In this document: positions 32,416 to 43,079 of the stretch, piece by piece
Layout of the letters: the number at the start of each line of letters is the position of its first letter
Position numbering within the stretch: the stretch's first letter is position 1
From: Luteimonas huabeiensis HB2
GTDB lineage: Bacteria; Pseudomonadota; Gammaproteobacteria; Xanthomonadales; Xanthomonadaceae
Reading direction: 5' to 3'
NCBI RefSeq assembly: GCF_000559025.1
Contig: NZ_JAAN01000010.1
Location: 62,001 to 126,000 of the forward strand
DNA length: 64,000 nt
Notes under the pieces: model-generated
The model's database searches: none
What the model was told of the DNA's origin: nothing
What the model saw: only the letters and a program-made list of their open reading frames with translations
Program-made: the position numbers and the translations under genes

Positions 32416-33786
32416 ATGACCGCTCCCCTGCACGTCGTCATCCTCGCCGCCGGCGAGGGCAAGCGCATGAAGTCCTCGCGGCCGAAGGTGCTGCAGACCA
32501 TCGCCGGCCGGCCGATGCTCGCCCACGTGATCGCGACCGCACGGCGGCTCGCGCCCGAGGCGATCCACGTGGTCTACGGCCACCGCGGCGATCAGGTGCG
32601 CGAGGCCTTCGCCGCCGAGACCGACCTGGTCTGGGTGGAGCAGCGCGAGCGGCTGGGCACTGGACATGCGGTGCGGCAGGCCCTGGCCGGGGTGCCCGAC
32701 GGTACCGAGACGCTGGTGCTCTACGGCGACGTGCCGCTGATCACCGATGCCACCCTGCGTCGGTTGCTGGCCGAGGAGCACGAGGCCCGGCTGGCCGTGC
32801 TGGCGGCCGAGCTGGACGATCCCACCGGCTACGGCCGGATCGTGCGCGACCCCGCGGGCCGCGTGGCCGCCGTGGTCGAGCAGAAGGACGCCGACGAGGA
32901 GCAGCGACGCATCCGCCTGGTCAACACCGGGATCGTCGCCGCCGATTCCACCGCGCTCAAGGGCTGGCTGTCGCGCCTGACCCGCGACAACGCGCAGGGC
33001 GAGTACTACCTGACCGACATCTTCGCGCTGGCCGCGGCCGAGTACACCGCCGCGGAAATCGTGGAGATCGCCGATCCCATCGAGGCCGAGGGCGCCAACG
33101 ACCCCTGGCAACTGGCGCAGCTCGAGCGCGCCTGGCAGCAGCGCGCGGTGCGGGCGCTGTGCGCGCAAGGAGCGCGGTTCGCCGATCCGGCGCGGGTGGA
33201 CATCCGCGGCGAGGTGATCGTCGGGCCGGACGTGGAGTTCGACGTGGACGTGGTGCTGGAGGGGCGGGTCGCGCTGGGCGAGGGCGTGCGGATCGGGCCG
33301 TTCTGCCGGCTCAAGGACGTCGGCCTGGGCGACGGCACCGAGGTGCGCGCGCACTGCGACCTGGATGGCGTGCGCGCGGAGGGCGCGGTGACCATCGGCC
33401 CGTTCGCGCGCCTGCGCCCGGGCACGGTGCTGGCCGACGGCGCCCACATCGGCAATTTCGTCGAGACCAAGAACGCCGCCATTGGCGTGGGCAGCAAGGC
33501 CAACCACCTCACCTACCTGGGCGATGCCGAGGTCGGCGCCGGCGTCAACATCGGCGCCGGCACCATCACCTGCAACTACGACGGCGCCAACAAGTCGCGC
33601 ACGACGATCGGCGACAACGCCTTCATCGGCTCCAACGCCTCGCTGGTGGCGCCGGTGACCATCGGCGCCGGCGCCACCACCGGCGCCGGCTCGGTCATCA
33701 CCACCGACGTGCCCGCCGGCAAGCTGGCGGTGGCGCGGGCGCGGCAGACGGTCATCGACGGTTGGACGCGGCCGAAGAAGCGCTAG
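32416..33786 (+). CDS. glmU: bifunctional GlcNAc-1-P uridyltransferase / GlcN-1-P acetyltransferase
   Basis: Makes UDP-GlcNAc for peptidoglycan and LPS; 456 aa, the same length as E. coli GlmU. The N-terminal pyrophosphorylase domain has [33 protein letters not shown] (nucleotide loop) and LYGDVPLI. The C-terminal left-handed beta-helix has hexapeptide repeats and the acetyltransferase region [46 protein letters not shown]. The partner enzyme gene glmS is 17.5 kb downstream, whereas the two are adjacent in enterobacteria. Confidence 0.97.
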   Translation: MTAPLHVVILAAGEGKRMKSSRPKVLQTIAGRPMLAHVIATARRLAPEAIHVVYGHRGDQVREAFAAETDLVWVEQRERLGTGHAVRQALAGVPDGTETLVLYGDVPLITDATLRRLLAEEHEARLAVLAAELDDPTGYGRIVRDPAGRVAAVVEQKDADEEQRRIRLVNTGIVAADSTALKGWLSRLTRDNAQGEYYLTDIFALAAAEYTAAEIVEIADPIEAEGANDPWQLAQLERAWQQRAVRALCAQGARFADPARVDIRGEVIVGPDVEFDVDVVLEGRVALGEGVRIGPFCRLKDVGLGDGTEVRAHCDLDGVRAEGAVTIGPFARLRPGTVLADGAHIGNFVETKNAAIGVGSKANHLTYLGDAEVGAGVNIGAGTITCNYDGANKSRTTIGDNAFIGSNASLVAPVTIGAGATTGAGSVITTDVPAGKLAVARARQTVIDGWTRPKKR

Positions 33787-33811
33787 GAGCCTGGGCGCTA
33801 GGCTTCGGCGC

Positions 33812-33969
33812 GGTCCTTCTCCGGCAAGCGGGCGCATGCCGCTCCTTCTCCCGCAAGCGGGTGCGTATTGTTCCTTCTCCCGCAAGCGGGGCCACGTTGT
33901 TCCTTCTCCCGCAAGGCAGCGCCGGATGAGGGCGGCTTTTGCACGCCTGCGGCGTGCCCCTACCGCCTT
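33812..33969. repeat. REP-like element, copy 2, with 29-bp tandem array
   Basis: Four copies of TCCTTCTCCCGCAAGCGGG begin at 33814, 33843, 33872 and 33901, an exact 29-bp period. They are followed by the conserved tail GGCAGCGCCGGATGAGGGCGGC ... GCCTGCGGCGTGCCCCTACCGCC. It lies between the convergent 3' ends of glmU and the histidine kinase gene; the kinase stop abuts it. Confidence 0.85.
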
Positions 33970-35276
33970 TCACTCCGGCAAGGTCAGGCTCACCGCCAGC
34001 CCGCCGCCGTCGCGGTTCTGCAGCGCGATGCGGCCGCCGTGGGCTTCGCAGATCTCGCGCGCCAGCGCCAGGCCGAGGCCGGTGCCGTTGCGCTTGGTGG
34101 AATAGAACGGCAGCAGGGCATTGGCCAGGACCGCGTCGTTCATGCCGCTGCCACGGTCGAGGACGTCGAGCCGCCAGGCCTCGGGCAGCCGGCGCAGCCG
34201 CAGGCGGACTTCTTCGGCGGGCGATCCGGATTCGTGCGCGTTGCGCAGCAGGTTGATCAGGCATTGCTCCATCTGCGCCACGTCGATGCGCAGGCGGGCG
34301 TCGTACGCGTCGCCGTCGGCGACGAAGGGCACCTGCTCGCGCAGGCGCTCGGCGAAGCGCGGCCACGGCACGGTCTCCAGGCGCGGTGCGGGCAGCTTGG
34401 CGAAGCGCGCGTAGTCGCGGATGAAGCCCTCCAGGTGGCGCGCGCGCTCCTCGATGGTGGCCAGCGCGCCGGGCAGGCGCTCGAGCTGGCCGCGGCGCAG
34501 CAGTTCCGCGCCCGAGTGCGCCAGCGAGGCGATCGGCGCCAGCGAGTTGTTGAGCTCGTGGCTGATCACGCGGATCACCTTCTTCCAGGTCTGCACTTCC
34601 TGCCGGCGCAGTTCCGAGGTCAGCAGGCGCAGCAGGATCAGCTCGTGGCGGCGGCCGTTGAGCCGGAAGCGCCGGCGCGAGAGGTGGTAGATGTCCTCCT
34701 GCTCGTCCTCGCCGACGCCGAACATGCCGTCGCCGCCGTGCAGCAGCGCTTCGCCCAGCGCCGGCGGCGCGGCCGCGGCCAGGGCGTCGAAGCCGCGGCC
34801 TTCCAGGCGGGTGCCGTCGCCCAGCAGCTTGCGCGCGGCGAGGTTGCCGAGCACCACGCGCCGGCGCGGGTCGAGCAGCACCATCGCCACCGGCGTGTTC
34901 TGCACCATCGTGTCGAGCAGCAGCTCGCGCTGCACCAGCGCGCCGCGCTGTTCGCGCAGCACCGCGCCGAGCCGGTTGTGGCTGTCCACCAGCTCGCCGA
35001 GCTCGCCGCCGCCGTCCCAGTGGATGCCGAAGCTGTAGTCGCCGTCGCGGTAGGCGGCGACCGCGCCGGCCAGCGCGCGGAACAGCGCGCGTTGCGGCGC
35101 CAGGATGCGGTGCGCGCGCCAGACCAGCAGCGGCAGCAGCGCGCCGCAGGCCGCCAGCACCGCCGCCGGGGGCGGCAGCCAGCGCGCCAGCAGCGCCGCC
35201 AGCGCCGCCGCGGCCAGCGCGAACAGCGCCGCCAGGGCGGTCACCCGGGTCGGCATCGACAGCCGGCGCGCGCGCT

Positions 35277-35280
<4 letters not shown>
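33970..35280 (-). CDS. NtrY/AtoS-like sensor histidine kinase
   Basis: 436 aa membrane-bound sensor. Two N-terminal membrane helices (VTALAALFALAAAALAALLARW and AAVLAACGALLPLLVW) with almost no periplasmic loop come first. A HAMP-like region with DGDYSFGIHWDGGGELGELVDSHNRL follows, then a PAS-like segment (MVQNTPVAMVLLDPRRRVVLGN). Next are the H-box VISHELNNSLAPI, the N-box NLLRNAHES, the G-boxes DRGSGM and GTGLGLALAREICEAHGG. The tiny loop suggests sensing of the membrane or of a partner, not an external ligand. The ATG overlaps the regulator stop by 4 nt; the pair is the distal end of the exporter operon. Confidence 0.9.
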
Positions 35281-36617
<1,337 letters not shown>

Positions 36618-36685
36618 GGGGCGGTCCTGGGGCGTCACGCGGGAGAGCTTATCGGAACCGGTGCCGCCGGCCGGGCGCGCGCGGC

Positions 36686-37930
36686 TCATGGGCCGCGCGC
36701 GGCCACCGCCGGGGCGACGGCGGCCGCGCGACGGGCCGGTCCCCAGGCCGCGCACAGGCCGAGCAGCCACAGCGCCAGCGCGCCCAGCGGCAGGTAGGCC
36801 AGCGGCAGGCGCGCGAGCTCGTACTCGCGCATCAGCCACTGGTTGATGGCGTAGGCGGCGGCCAGCCCCGGCAGCAGCCCGGCGCCGACCACCACCGCGT
36901 TCTCGGCCAGGAAGTACCGCACGATGTCGCCGCGGCGCGCGCCGAGCGCGCGGCGGATGCCGATCGTGCGCCGGCGCTGCTCGACCCAGTAGGCCGACAG
37001 CCCGGCGATGCCGACAGCGGTCACCACCGACATCACCGCGATCACCGTGCCCAGCAGCCACAGCGCGGCCCGGCGCGGCCGGAACGCGGCCGCGCGCAGG
37101 GGCTCGTAGGCGTCCACGCTGGCTTCCAGCCCGGGCATGCGGCTGGTCTCGAATTCGCGCGACAGCGCCGCCAGCGCCGCTTCGCGCACCTGGTCGCGCT
37201 GCGCGGGGTCGGCGCGGACGGCGTAGGTCAGCAGCGGCACCGAGACGATCCGCGCCGGCAGCAGCATCGAGAACTCGGCCTGGCCGCCGTCGAGCGCGTC
37301 GAGCTGGTAGCGCAGCAAGTGGCGGACCACGCCCACCACCACCAGGTGGCCGGCGCCGTCCGCCTGCTCCAGCCGCCCGCCCAGCGCGTCGCCGTCGGGA
37401 AAGTAGTGCCGCGCCAGCGCCTCGGTCAGGATCGCCGGGGTGCCGGGCGGGAGGTCGATGCCGCCGCTGGACAGGTCGATGTCGAAGTGTTCTTCCGGCG
37501 CGAAGTCGCGGCCGCGCACCAGCTCTAGGCCGAGCGCCTCGCGCAGCCCCTCGCCGACGAAGCCGCTGGCGCTGGCGACCACGCCCGACGGGCTGCGGGT
37601 GCGCAGCACGAACGACATCGACTGCTTCATCGGCAGCCCCAGCGCCGGCGCGACCGCTTCCACCCCGGGCAGCGCGCGCAGCGCGTCGGCGCCGGCGCGG
37701 ATCTGCGCCGGCCGCCACATGCCCTCGCGCGAGACCAACTGATCGACCAGCAGCAGGCGCCCGCGCGCGATGCCGTCGTCGACCAGCAGCGGCGCGGCCT
37801 GGCGCTGCAGCTCGAACGCGGCGTTGAGCAGGATCGCGCAGGCGATGCAGATCTGCGCGGCGATGAGCGCCGGCATCAGCGGGTGCCGGCGCAGGGCGGA
37901 GAGGATGGGGCGCAGGGGCGGCAAGGACAT
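36686..37930 (-). CDS. MacB/FtsX-type permease, short type (pair 4, second member)
   Basis: 414 aa. An N-terminal membrane helix (LMPALIAAQICIACAILLNAAF) is followed by a ~240-residue periplasmic MacB_PCD domain and three C-terminal FtsX helices (LWLLGTVIAVMSVVTAVGIAGLSAYWVEQRRRTIGIRRALGARRGDIVRYF ...). It begins MSLPPLRPILSALRRH, like the other short-type members, but ends AAAVAPAVAARGP instead of PPAVATRSA, so it is the most diverged of the four. Last permease before the regulator gene; 3 nt from the preceding gene. Confidence 0.88.
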   Translation of the reverse strand: MSLPPLRPILSALRRHPLMPALIAAQICIACAILLNAAFELQRQAAPLLVDDGIARGRLLLVDQLVSREGMWRPAQIRAGADALRALPGVEAVAPALGLPMKQSMSFVLRTRSPSGVVASASGFVGEGLREALGLELVRGRDFAPEEHFDIDLSSGGIDLPPGTPAILTEALARHYFPDGDALGGRLEQADGAGHLVVVGVVRHLLRYQLDALDGGQAEFSMLLPARIVSVPLLTYAVRADPAQRDQVREAALAALSREFETSRMPGLEASVDAYEPLRAAAFRPRRAALWLLGTVIAVMSVVTAVGIAGLSAYWVEQRRRTIGIRRALGARRGDIVRYFLAENAVVVGAGLLPGLAAAYAINQWLMREYELARLPLAYLPLGALALWLLGLCAAWGPARRAAAVAPAVAARGP

Positions 37931-37933
37931 GGC

Positions 37934-39265
37934 TCAGAGACTCTTGACCTGGAGGACCGGCGCCAGGCGCGCGGCGCGCAGCGCGGGCAGCAGCCCGACC
38001 AGCAGGCCGACCGCCAGCGACAGCGCCATCAAGAGCGCCGACAGGCGCAGGTCCAGCCGCGCGAGATCGGTATAGCCGTGGTCCTGCAGGCGGATCACCC
38101 ACAGGCCGAACAGGGTCAGCGGCAGCGCCAGCAGGCCGCCGGCGACGCCGGCGGTGCCGGCCTCCACCAGGCACTGCACGACCACCGAGCGCCGCGGCGC
38201 GCCGAGCACGCGGCGCACGCCCAGCTCGCCGGCGCGGCGCAGGAAGCGCGCGGCGAGCAGGCCGGCGACGTTGACCATGCACAGCGCCAGCAGACCCAGC
38301 GCCAGCCACAGGTTCAGGCGCACGCTGTCGGGCACCACGCGGTTGGCCGCCAGCCATTCGCGCACGCCGTACAGCCGCGTCGCCGGCGCGCGCTCCCAGG
38401 CGCCGGCTTCGTGGCGGGCCTGGGCGAAGGCCGCCAGTGCGGCCGCGTACGCCTTGCGGTCTTCGGGCCCGCGCAGTTCCGCCCACAGCGCCAGCCAGCG
38501 GCAGGCGCCGAGATCCACGCGATCGAAGCCGAAGCCGCCGACGCCATGATCGTCGCACTGGCGGCTGCCGACCGGCGCCACGCCCGCGTCCAGCGCCGCG
38601 CGCACCGGCAGGAAGGCGATGTCCGCGCCGCGCCCGCGCCAGGCGTCGTCGGCCGGTTGCAGGAAGTGGAAGCGCGGCTGCGGCGCCCAGGCGCCGCCGA
38701 CGCCGATCACCCGGAACAGGCCCTCGCCGATCCGCAGGTCGCGACCGACGCCGTCGGCGGTGCCCAGCAGCGCCACGCTGGTCGCCTCGTCGACCACGAC
38801 CACGCGCGCGCCCTCGGCCGCCTCCTGCGGCGTCCAGAAGCGGCCGCTGCGCAGCGGCACGCCGAACATCGCCGGCATCGGCCCCTCCGCGAGCACCGCG
38901 TGGCCGTTGCGGCTGCGCGCCCCGTCGGGCGTGCGCAGCTGCAGCGGCGTGGTCATCAGCGCCGCCTGCCGCGCCTGCGGGAACGTCGCCATCATCGCGC
39001 GGGCATCGTCGAGCTTCCACAGGAACTGCGGCGCGTCGCGGTCGGGATCCGCGGACTCGGTACCGCGCTCGGCCTGGCGCGAGTCCGCCGTGGCCAGGTA
39101 CAGGTTCTCGCTGACGCCGGGCAGCGGATCGCCCGAGAGCATCGACAGCAGCGTGAGCATGCAGGTCACCGCGGCCAGGCCCAGCGCGAGCAGCAGCACC
39201 GCCAGCGCCATGGTGCGCGGGTGCCGGGTCAGGCCGCGCAGGCCGAGCGCGATCGCGTAGCGCAT
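37934..39265 (-). CDS. MacB/FtsX-type permease, long type (pair 4, first member)
   Basis: 443 aa. N-terminal helix RTMALAVLLLALGLAAVTCMLTLLSML is followed by SGDPLP, the periplasmic domain and a C-terminal FtsX domain (LWLALGLLALCMVNVAGLLAARFLRRAGELGVRRVLGAPRRSVVVQCL). The periplasmic domain has the Cys pair C-x17-C before RWLALWAEL, shared by all long-type members but with a different loop sequence. It ends LAPVLQVKSL. 7 nt after the preceding short-type gene. Confidence 0.88.
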   Translation of the reverse strand: MRYAIALGLRGLTRHPRTMALAVLLLALGLAAVTCMLTLLSMLSGDPLPGVSENLYLATADSRQAERGTESADPDRDAPQFLWKLDDARAMMATFPQARQAALMTTPLQLRTPDGARSRNGHAVLAEGPMPAMFGVPLRSGRFWTPQEAAEGARVVVVDEATSVALLGTADGVGRDLRIGEGLFRVIGVGGAWAPQPRFHFLQPADDAWRGRGADIAFLPVRAALDAGVAPVGSRQCDDHGVGGFGFDRVDLGACRWLALWAELRGPEDRKAYAAALAAFAQARHEAGAWERAPATRLYGVREWLAANRVVPDSVRLNLWLALGLLALCMVNVAGLLAARFLRRAGELGVRRVLGAPRRSVVVQCLVEAGTAGVAGGLLALPLTLFGLWVIRLQDHGYTDLARLDLRLSALLMALSLAVGLLVGLLPALRAARLAPVLQVKSL

Positions 39266-39272
39266 CGCCGGG

Positions 39273-40484
39273 TCAGGCCGAGCGCGTGGCGACCGCCGGC
39301 GGTACCGCCGCGGCGCGCCGGGCCGGCCAGTACACCGCGATCTGGCCCAGCAGCCACAGCGCGATCGCGCCCGCCGGCAGGTAGGACAGCGGCAGCCGCG
39401 GGATCTCGTAGCGCGCCATCAGCCACTGGTTGAGCCCGTAGGCCAGCAGCATGCCCAGCGCGATGCCGATGCCGGCGAGCAGGAAGTTCTCGGCCTGGAA
39501 ATAGCGCAGGATCTGCCCGCGGGTCGCGCCCAGCGCGCGGCGGATGCCGATCTGCTTGTTGCGCTGCTGGACCCAGAAGCTGGCCAGGCCGACGATGCCC
39601 AGCGCGGTCACCACCAGCAGCGCCGCGATCACGACCGTTAGCAGCCAGGCCATCGCCCGGTCCTGGGCGAAGAAGCGCTCGCGCAGATCGGTGAAGACGT
39701 CGGCATTGGCGACCACGCGGTTGGGATCGATCCGGTTCAGCGCCTCCAGCGAGGCCGCCAGCACCTCGGCGCGGCGGCCGGGCTCGGTGCGGATCAGGTA
39801 GTTCACGCCGGCCTGGTTGTAGCGCACCGGAAGCACCATCGCGTACTGGCCGAGCCCGAAGCTGTTGGGGCGGACCAGTTCCTCGACCACGCCGACCACG
39901 CGGATCGGCGCCTCGCCCCAGCTGTAGAACACCTTGCCCACCGCGTCCTCGCCCGGGAACAGGCGCTCGGCCATCCGGCGGTTGAGGATGGCCGCCGGCA
40001 CGCCCAGGCGCTCGTCGCGCTCCAGCGCCTCGGCGTCGACGAATTCGTCGGGAGCGAAACCGCGCCCGGCGACCAGGCGCAGGCCCAGCGTCTCCACCAG
40101 GTCCTCGCTGCCCGAGTACACCGCGGCGTTGAGGGTGCTGCTGTCCTGCTCGGGACTCAGGCGCACGCCGCTGTTGTTGCTGGAATTGCCGAACGGCAGC
40201 TGGTTGCCGGCGGCGGCGTGGGTCACCCCGGGCACCGCGCGCAGCGCGGCCAGATCCTCCTCGATCATGGCGCGTCCGCCGGTGCGCGTGCGCGCGCTGA
40301 TGGCCTGGATGCGCAGCAGTTCGTTCTCCGCCACGCCGCTGGGCATCTGCATGCGCTCCACGCGCTGGCCGATCAGGAAGATGGCGTTGCACACGATCGC
40401 GCAGGTCAGCGCGACCTCCAGCACGATCAGCGCCGCGGCGGTCTTGTGGCGGCGCAGGGAGGACAGGATGGGACGGAATTCCAT
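39273..40484 (-). CDS. MacB/FtsX-type permease, short type (pair 3, second member)
   Basis: 403 aa. It starts MEFRPILSSLRRHKTAAALIVLEVALTCAIVCNAIFL (anchor helix). The periplasmic MacB_PCD domain has VRYNQAGVNYLIRTEPGR. The FtsX domain is LLTVVIAALLVVTALGIVGLASFWVQQRNKQIGIRRALGATRGQILRYFQAEN, and it ends PPAVATRSA. The FtsX segment is nearly identical to those of the short-type members at 41857 and 44402, evidence of tandem duplication. 46 nt after the long-type partner. Confidence 0.9.
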   Translation of the reverse strand: MEFRPILSSLRRHKTAAALIVLEVALTCAIVCNAIFLIGQRVERMQMPSGVAENELLRIQAISARTRTGGRAMIEEDLAALRAVPGVTHAAAGNQLPFGNSSNNSGVRLSPEQDSSTLNAAVYSGSEDLVETLGLRLVAGRGFAPDEFVDAEALERDERLGVPAAILNRRMAERLFPGEDAVGKVFYSWGEAPIRVVGVVEELVRPNSFGLGQYAMVLPVRYNQAGVNYLIRTEPGRRAEVLAASLEALNRIDPNRVVANADVFTDLRERFFAQDRAMAWLLTVVIAALLVVTALGIVGLASFWVQQRNKQIGIRRALGATRGQILRYFQAENFLLAGIGIALGMLLAYGLNQWLMARYEIPRLPLSYLPAGAIALWLLGQIAVYWPARRAAAVPPAVATRSA

Positions 40485-40530
40485 GGGCTTCTCCGGGGCG
40501 GTCGGGCGGGCGCCGGGACGGCGCCCGGCC

Positions 40531-41838
40531 TCACTGCGACTTGAGCTGGATGGCGGGGGCGATGCGCATCGCCCGCCAGGCCGGCAGCACGCCGGCGATC
40601 AGGCTGGCCGCGATCGCGAAGGCGAAGGTGGTCGCGAGCATGGTGGGATCGAGGTGGGCCAGCTTGGCGTAGGCCGCCGGCTGCTGGCGCACCGCCCACA
40701 GGCCCAGCAGCGCCAGCAGCAGTCCGGCCAGGCCGCCGGCCAGGCCGATCGCGCCGGCCTCGACCAGGAACTGGGCGAAGATCGCCCGCCGCGGCGCGCC
40801 CAGCGCCCGGCGCACGCCGATCTCGGGCGCGCGCCGCAGGCACTTGGCCAGCAGCAGGCCGACGGTGTTGACCAGGCACACTGCCAGGAAGGCGAACGCC
40901 AGCCACACCTGCAGGCGCACGTCGCTCGGCACGACCTCCTTGAATGCCAGCCATTCCGTCACCGTGCGCGCGCGGACGTTGTCCGGCCGCTCGAAGCGCC
41001 CGGCCGCGCGCTGGCGCGCGGAGTAATCGATCAGGTAGGCGCGGTAGTCCGCGGCCTCGTCCGGCGAGGCCAGTTCCACCCAGTACTGGACCCAGGCGCA
41101 GGGCGCGTTCGGGGCGCGGGAATCGCCGCTGCTGCTGGCCCAGCAGTTGGTGTTGCCGGAGGTGTCCAGCTTCACGGTGTCGTCCATCGCGGTGGCGAAC
41201 GGCACGAACAGCGATTCCACCGCGCCGAAGCGCCCGGTGGTGAGGTCGTAGAACTTGGGCACCGGCCGCCACGGCGCCAGCACGCCGGCGATGCGGAACT
41301 CGGTCTCGCCCGCGCGCAGGCTGCGCCCGACGCTGTTCTCGCCGCCGAACAGGGTCTGGTTGAGCTCGTGGGAGATCACCGCCACCCGCGCGCGCGCCTC
41401 GTCGTCCGCGGCGGCCCAGCCTTGTCCGTGCGCGAACGGCACGTCGAACATCGCGAAGAAGTCGGCGGAGGTGTAGCGGCCGTCGACGAACGTGGCCGCG
41501 CGCGCCGCATCGGCCGGCTGTACGGGGACGTAGCCGCCGCTCATCATCGCCTGCCGCGCGCCGCGGGCCTCCCGCAGCAGGGACTCGGCATCGAAGCGGG
41601 TCAGCTGCTCCTCGGGTTCCTCGCCGGGCCGGTACTCGGCCATGTTCGGCGCGTCCAGCTGCACGTAGAGCAGGCGGTCGCTCTTGTGCGGGATCGGGTC
41701 GCCCGACAGCACGCGGAACACCGTCAGCGTGGTCATGCAGGCGCCGATGCCCAGCGCGATGGCCAGGACCGCCAGCGCGGTAAGCACCTTGTTGCGGCGG
41801 AAGCTGCGCAGGGCGAGGTTGGCGTAGTAGGCGAACAT
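40531..41838 (-). CDS. MacB/FtsX-type permease, long type (pair 3, first member)
   Basis: 435 aa. It starts MFAYYANLALRSFRRNKVLTALAVLAIALGIGACMTTLTVFRVLSGDPIP (anchor helix and family motif). The periplasmic domain has C-x14-C before AWVQYWVEL. The FtsX domain has VWLAFAFLAVCLVNTVGLLLAKCLRRAPEIGVRRALGAPRRAIFAQFLVEAG, and it ends IAPAIQLKSQ. 18 nt downstream of the previous pair. Confidence 0.9.
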   Translation of the reverse strand: MFAYYANLALRSFRRNKVLTALAVLAIALGIGACMTTLTVFRVLSGDPIPHKSDRLLYVQLDAPNMAEYRPGEEPEEQLTRFDAESLLREARGARQAMMSGGYVPVQPADAARAATFVDGRYTSADFFAMFDVPFAHGQGWAAADDEARARVAVISHELNQTLFGGENSVGRSLRAGETEFRIAGVLAPWRPVPKFYDLTTGRFGAVESLFVPFATAMDDTVKLDTSGNTNCWASSSGDSRAPNAPCAWVQYWVELASPDEAADYRAYLIDYSARQRAAGRFERPDNVRARTVTEWLAFKEVVPSDVRLQVWLAFAFLAVCLVNTVGLLLAKCLRRAPEIGVRRALGAPRRAIFAQFLVEAGAIGLAGGLAGLLLALLGLWAVRQQPAAYAKLAHLDPTMLATTFAFAIAASLIAGVLPAWRAMRIAPAIQLKSQ

Positions 41839-41856
41839 GGGCGGGTCTCCGGCGCC

Positions 41857-43071
41857 TCAGGCGCTGCGGGTGGCGACGGCGGGGGGAATGGCGGCCGCGC
41901 GCAGCGCGGGGCCGAGCACGGCGAGCTGGCCCAGCGCCCACAGCAGGCAGGCGCCGATGGGCAGGTAGCGCAACGGCAGGCGCTGGAGTTCGAAGACGTC
42001 CATCAGCAGCAGGTTGCCGCCGTAGGCCAGCAGCATGCCCAGCCCGATGCCGGCGCTGGCCAGGAGCAGGTTCTCGGTCTGGAAATAGCGCAGGATGTCG
42101 CCGCGGGTCGCGCCCAGCGCGCGGCGGATGCCGATCTGCTTGGTGCGCTGCTGCACCCAGAAGCTGGCCAGGCCGACGATGCCCAGCGCGGTGACCAGCA
42201 GCATGGCCGCGATCACCGTCAGCAGCAGCCCGGCCATGGCCCGATCGCCCTGGAAATGGCGTTGGCGCAGTTCGGCCAGCGTGCGGCTTTGCTGCTGGTC
42301 GACGACCGACTCCGGCACCGCGCGGGCCACCGCCTCGCGCGCGGCCTGCGCCACGCCCGGCAGGTCGCGCGGGTCGGCGCGCAGCACGTAGCTGCCCGAC
42401 TGCGCATCGCCGCCGACCGGCACGACGATCGACCAGTCCGCGCCGCGCAGGCCTTCCTCGCTGCGGCCCGGGTCGGTGACCGCGAAATGATCGAGCACGC
42501 CGGCCACGCGGAAGTGGCCCGCGCTCCAGATGTCCTTCCCCAACGGGTCTTCGCCGGGCCACAGGTGCTCGGCCAGCGATCGGGTGATCCAGACCTGGGC
42601 GTCGGCGGGGAGGAAGTTGTCGATCGGCTGGAAGTCCTCGGCGGCGAAGGCGCGGCCGCGCACCGGCCGCAGCCCGAGCGCTTCGATGGCGCCGGCATCG
42701 GCGGTGTAGAAATGCACCACGCCGCCCCAGTGGGTTCCGTCCGGATCCAGGTGGATGCCGGCATAGCCGGCGCGCGGGCCGAACGGCACGGTGTTGACGC
42801 TGCCGGCCGCCTGCACGCCGGGAATGGCGCGCAGCGCGCCGAGCACGCGCCCGTTGACGTCGGCATGGCCGCAGCCGTCGCAGCCGCTCAGGGCGACCGT
42901 GGCCAGGGCGGATTCGTCGACGCCGCTGTCGATGCGCATCAGCGCCAGGCGCCCGGCGACCAGGAAGAAGGCGTTGCACAGCACCGCGCAGGCCAGGGCG
43001 ATCTCGAGCACGATCAGGCTGACCGCGACGCGATGGCGGCCGAGCGCGGACAGGATGGGGCGGATTGCCAT
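41857..43071 (-). CDS. MacB/FtsX-type permease, short type (pair 2, second member)
   Basis: 404 aa. It starts MAIRPILSALGRHRVAVSLIVLEIALACAVLCNAFFL. The periplasmic domain is unusual among the short type in carrying a SGCDGCGHAD motif near 65-75, a possible metal or disulphide site. The FtsX domain is LLTVIAAMLLVTALGIVGLASFWVQQRTKQIGIRRALGATRGDILRYFQTEN, and it ends PPAVATRSA. 8 nt after its long-type partner. Confidence 0.9.
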   Translation of the reverse strand: MAIRPILSALGRHRVAVSLIVLEIALACAVLCNAFFLVAGRLALMRIDSGVDESALATVALSGCDGCGHADVNGRVLGALRAIPGVQAAGSVNTVPFGPRAGYAGIHLDPDGTHWGGVVHFYTADAGAIEALGLRPVRGRAFAAEDFQPIDNFLPADAQVWITRSLAEHLWPGEDPLGKDIWSAGHFRVAGVLDHFAVTDPGRSEEGLRGADWSIVVPVGGDAQSGSYVLRADPRDLPGVAQAAREAVARAVPESVVDQQQSRTLAELRQRHFQGDRAMAGLLLTVIAAMLLVTALGIVGLASFWVQQRTKQIGIRRALGATRGDILRYFQTENLLLASAGIGLGMLLAYGGNLLLMDVFELQRLPLRYLPIGACLLWALGQLAVLGPALRAAAIPPAVATRSA

Positions 43072-43079
43072 GGCGGCCC

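Noticed and set aside
33814-33919. Four regularly spaced repeats that could be a short CRISPR
   Set aside because: Repeat about 20 bp with only ~9-bp intervals, related sequences at three other loci, no cas genes. It is a REP-type array.
36618-36685. Internal promoter between the last permease and the regulator gene (GATAAG)
   Set aside because: No partner -35 at proper spacing; cannot be supported beyond a weak hexamer.
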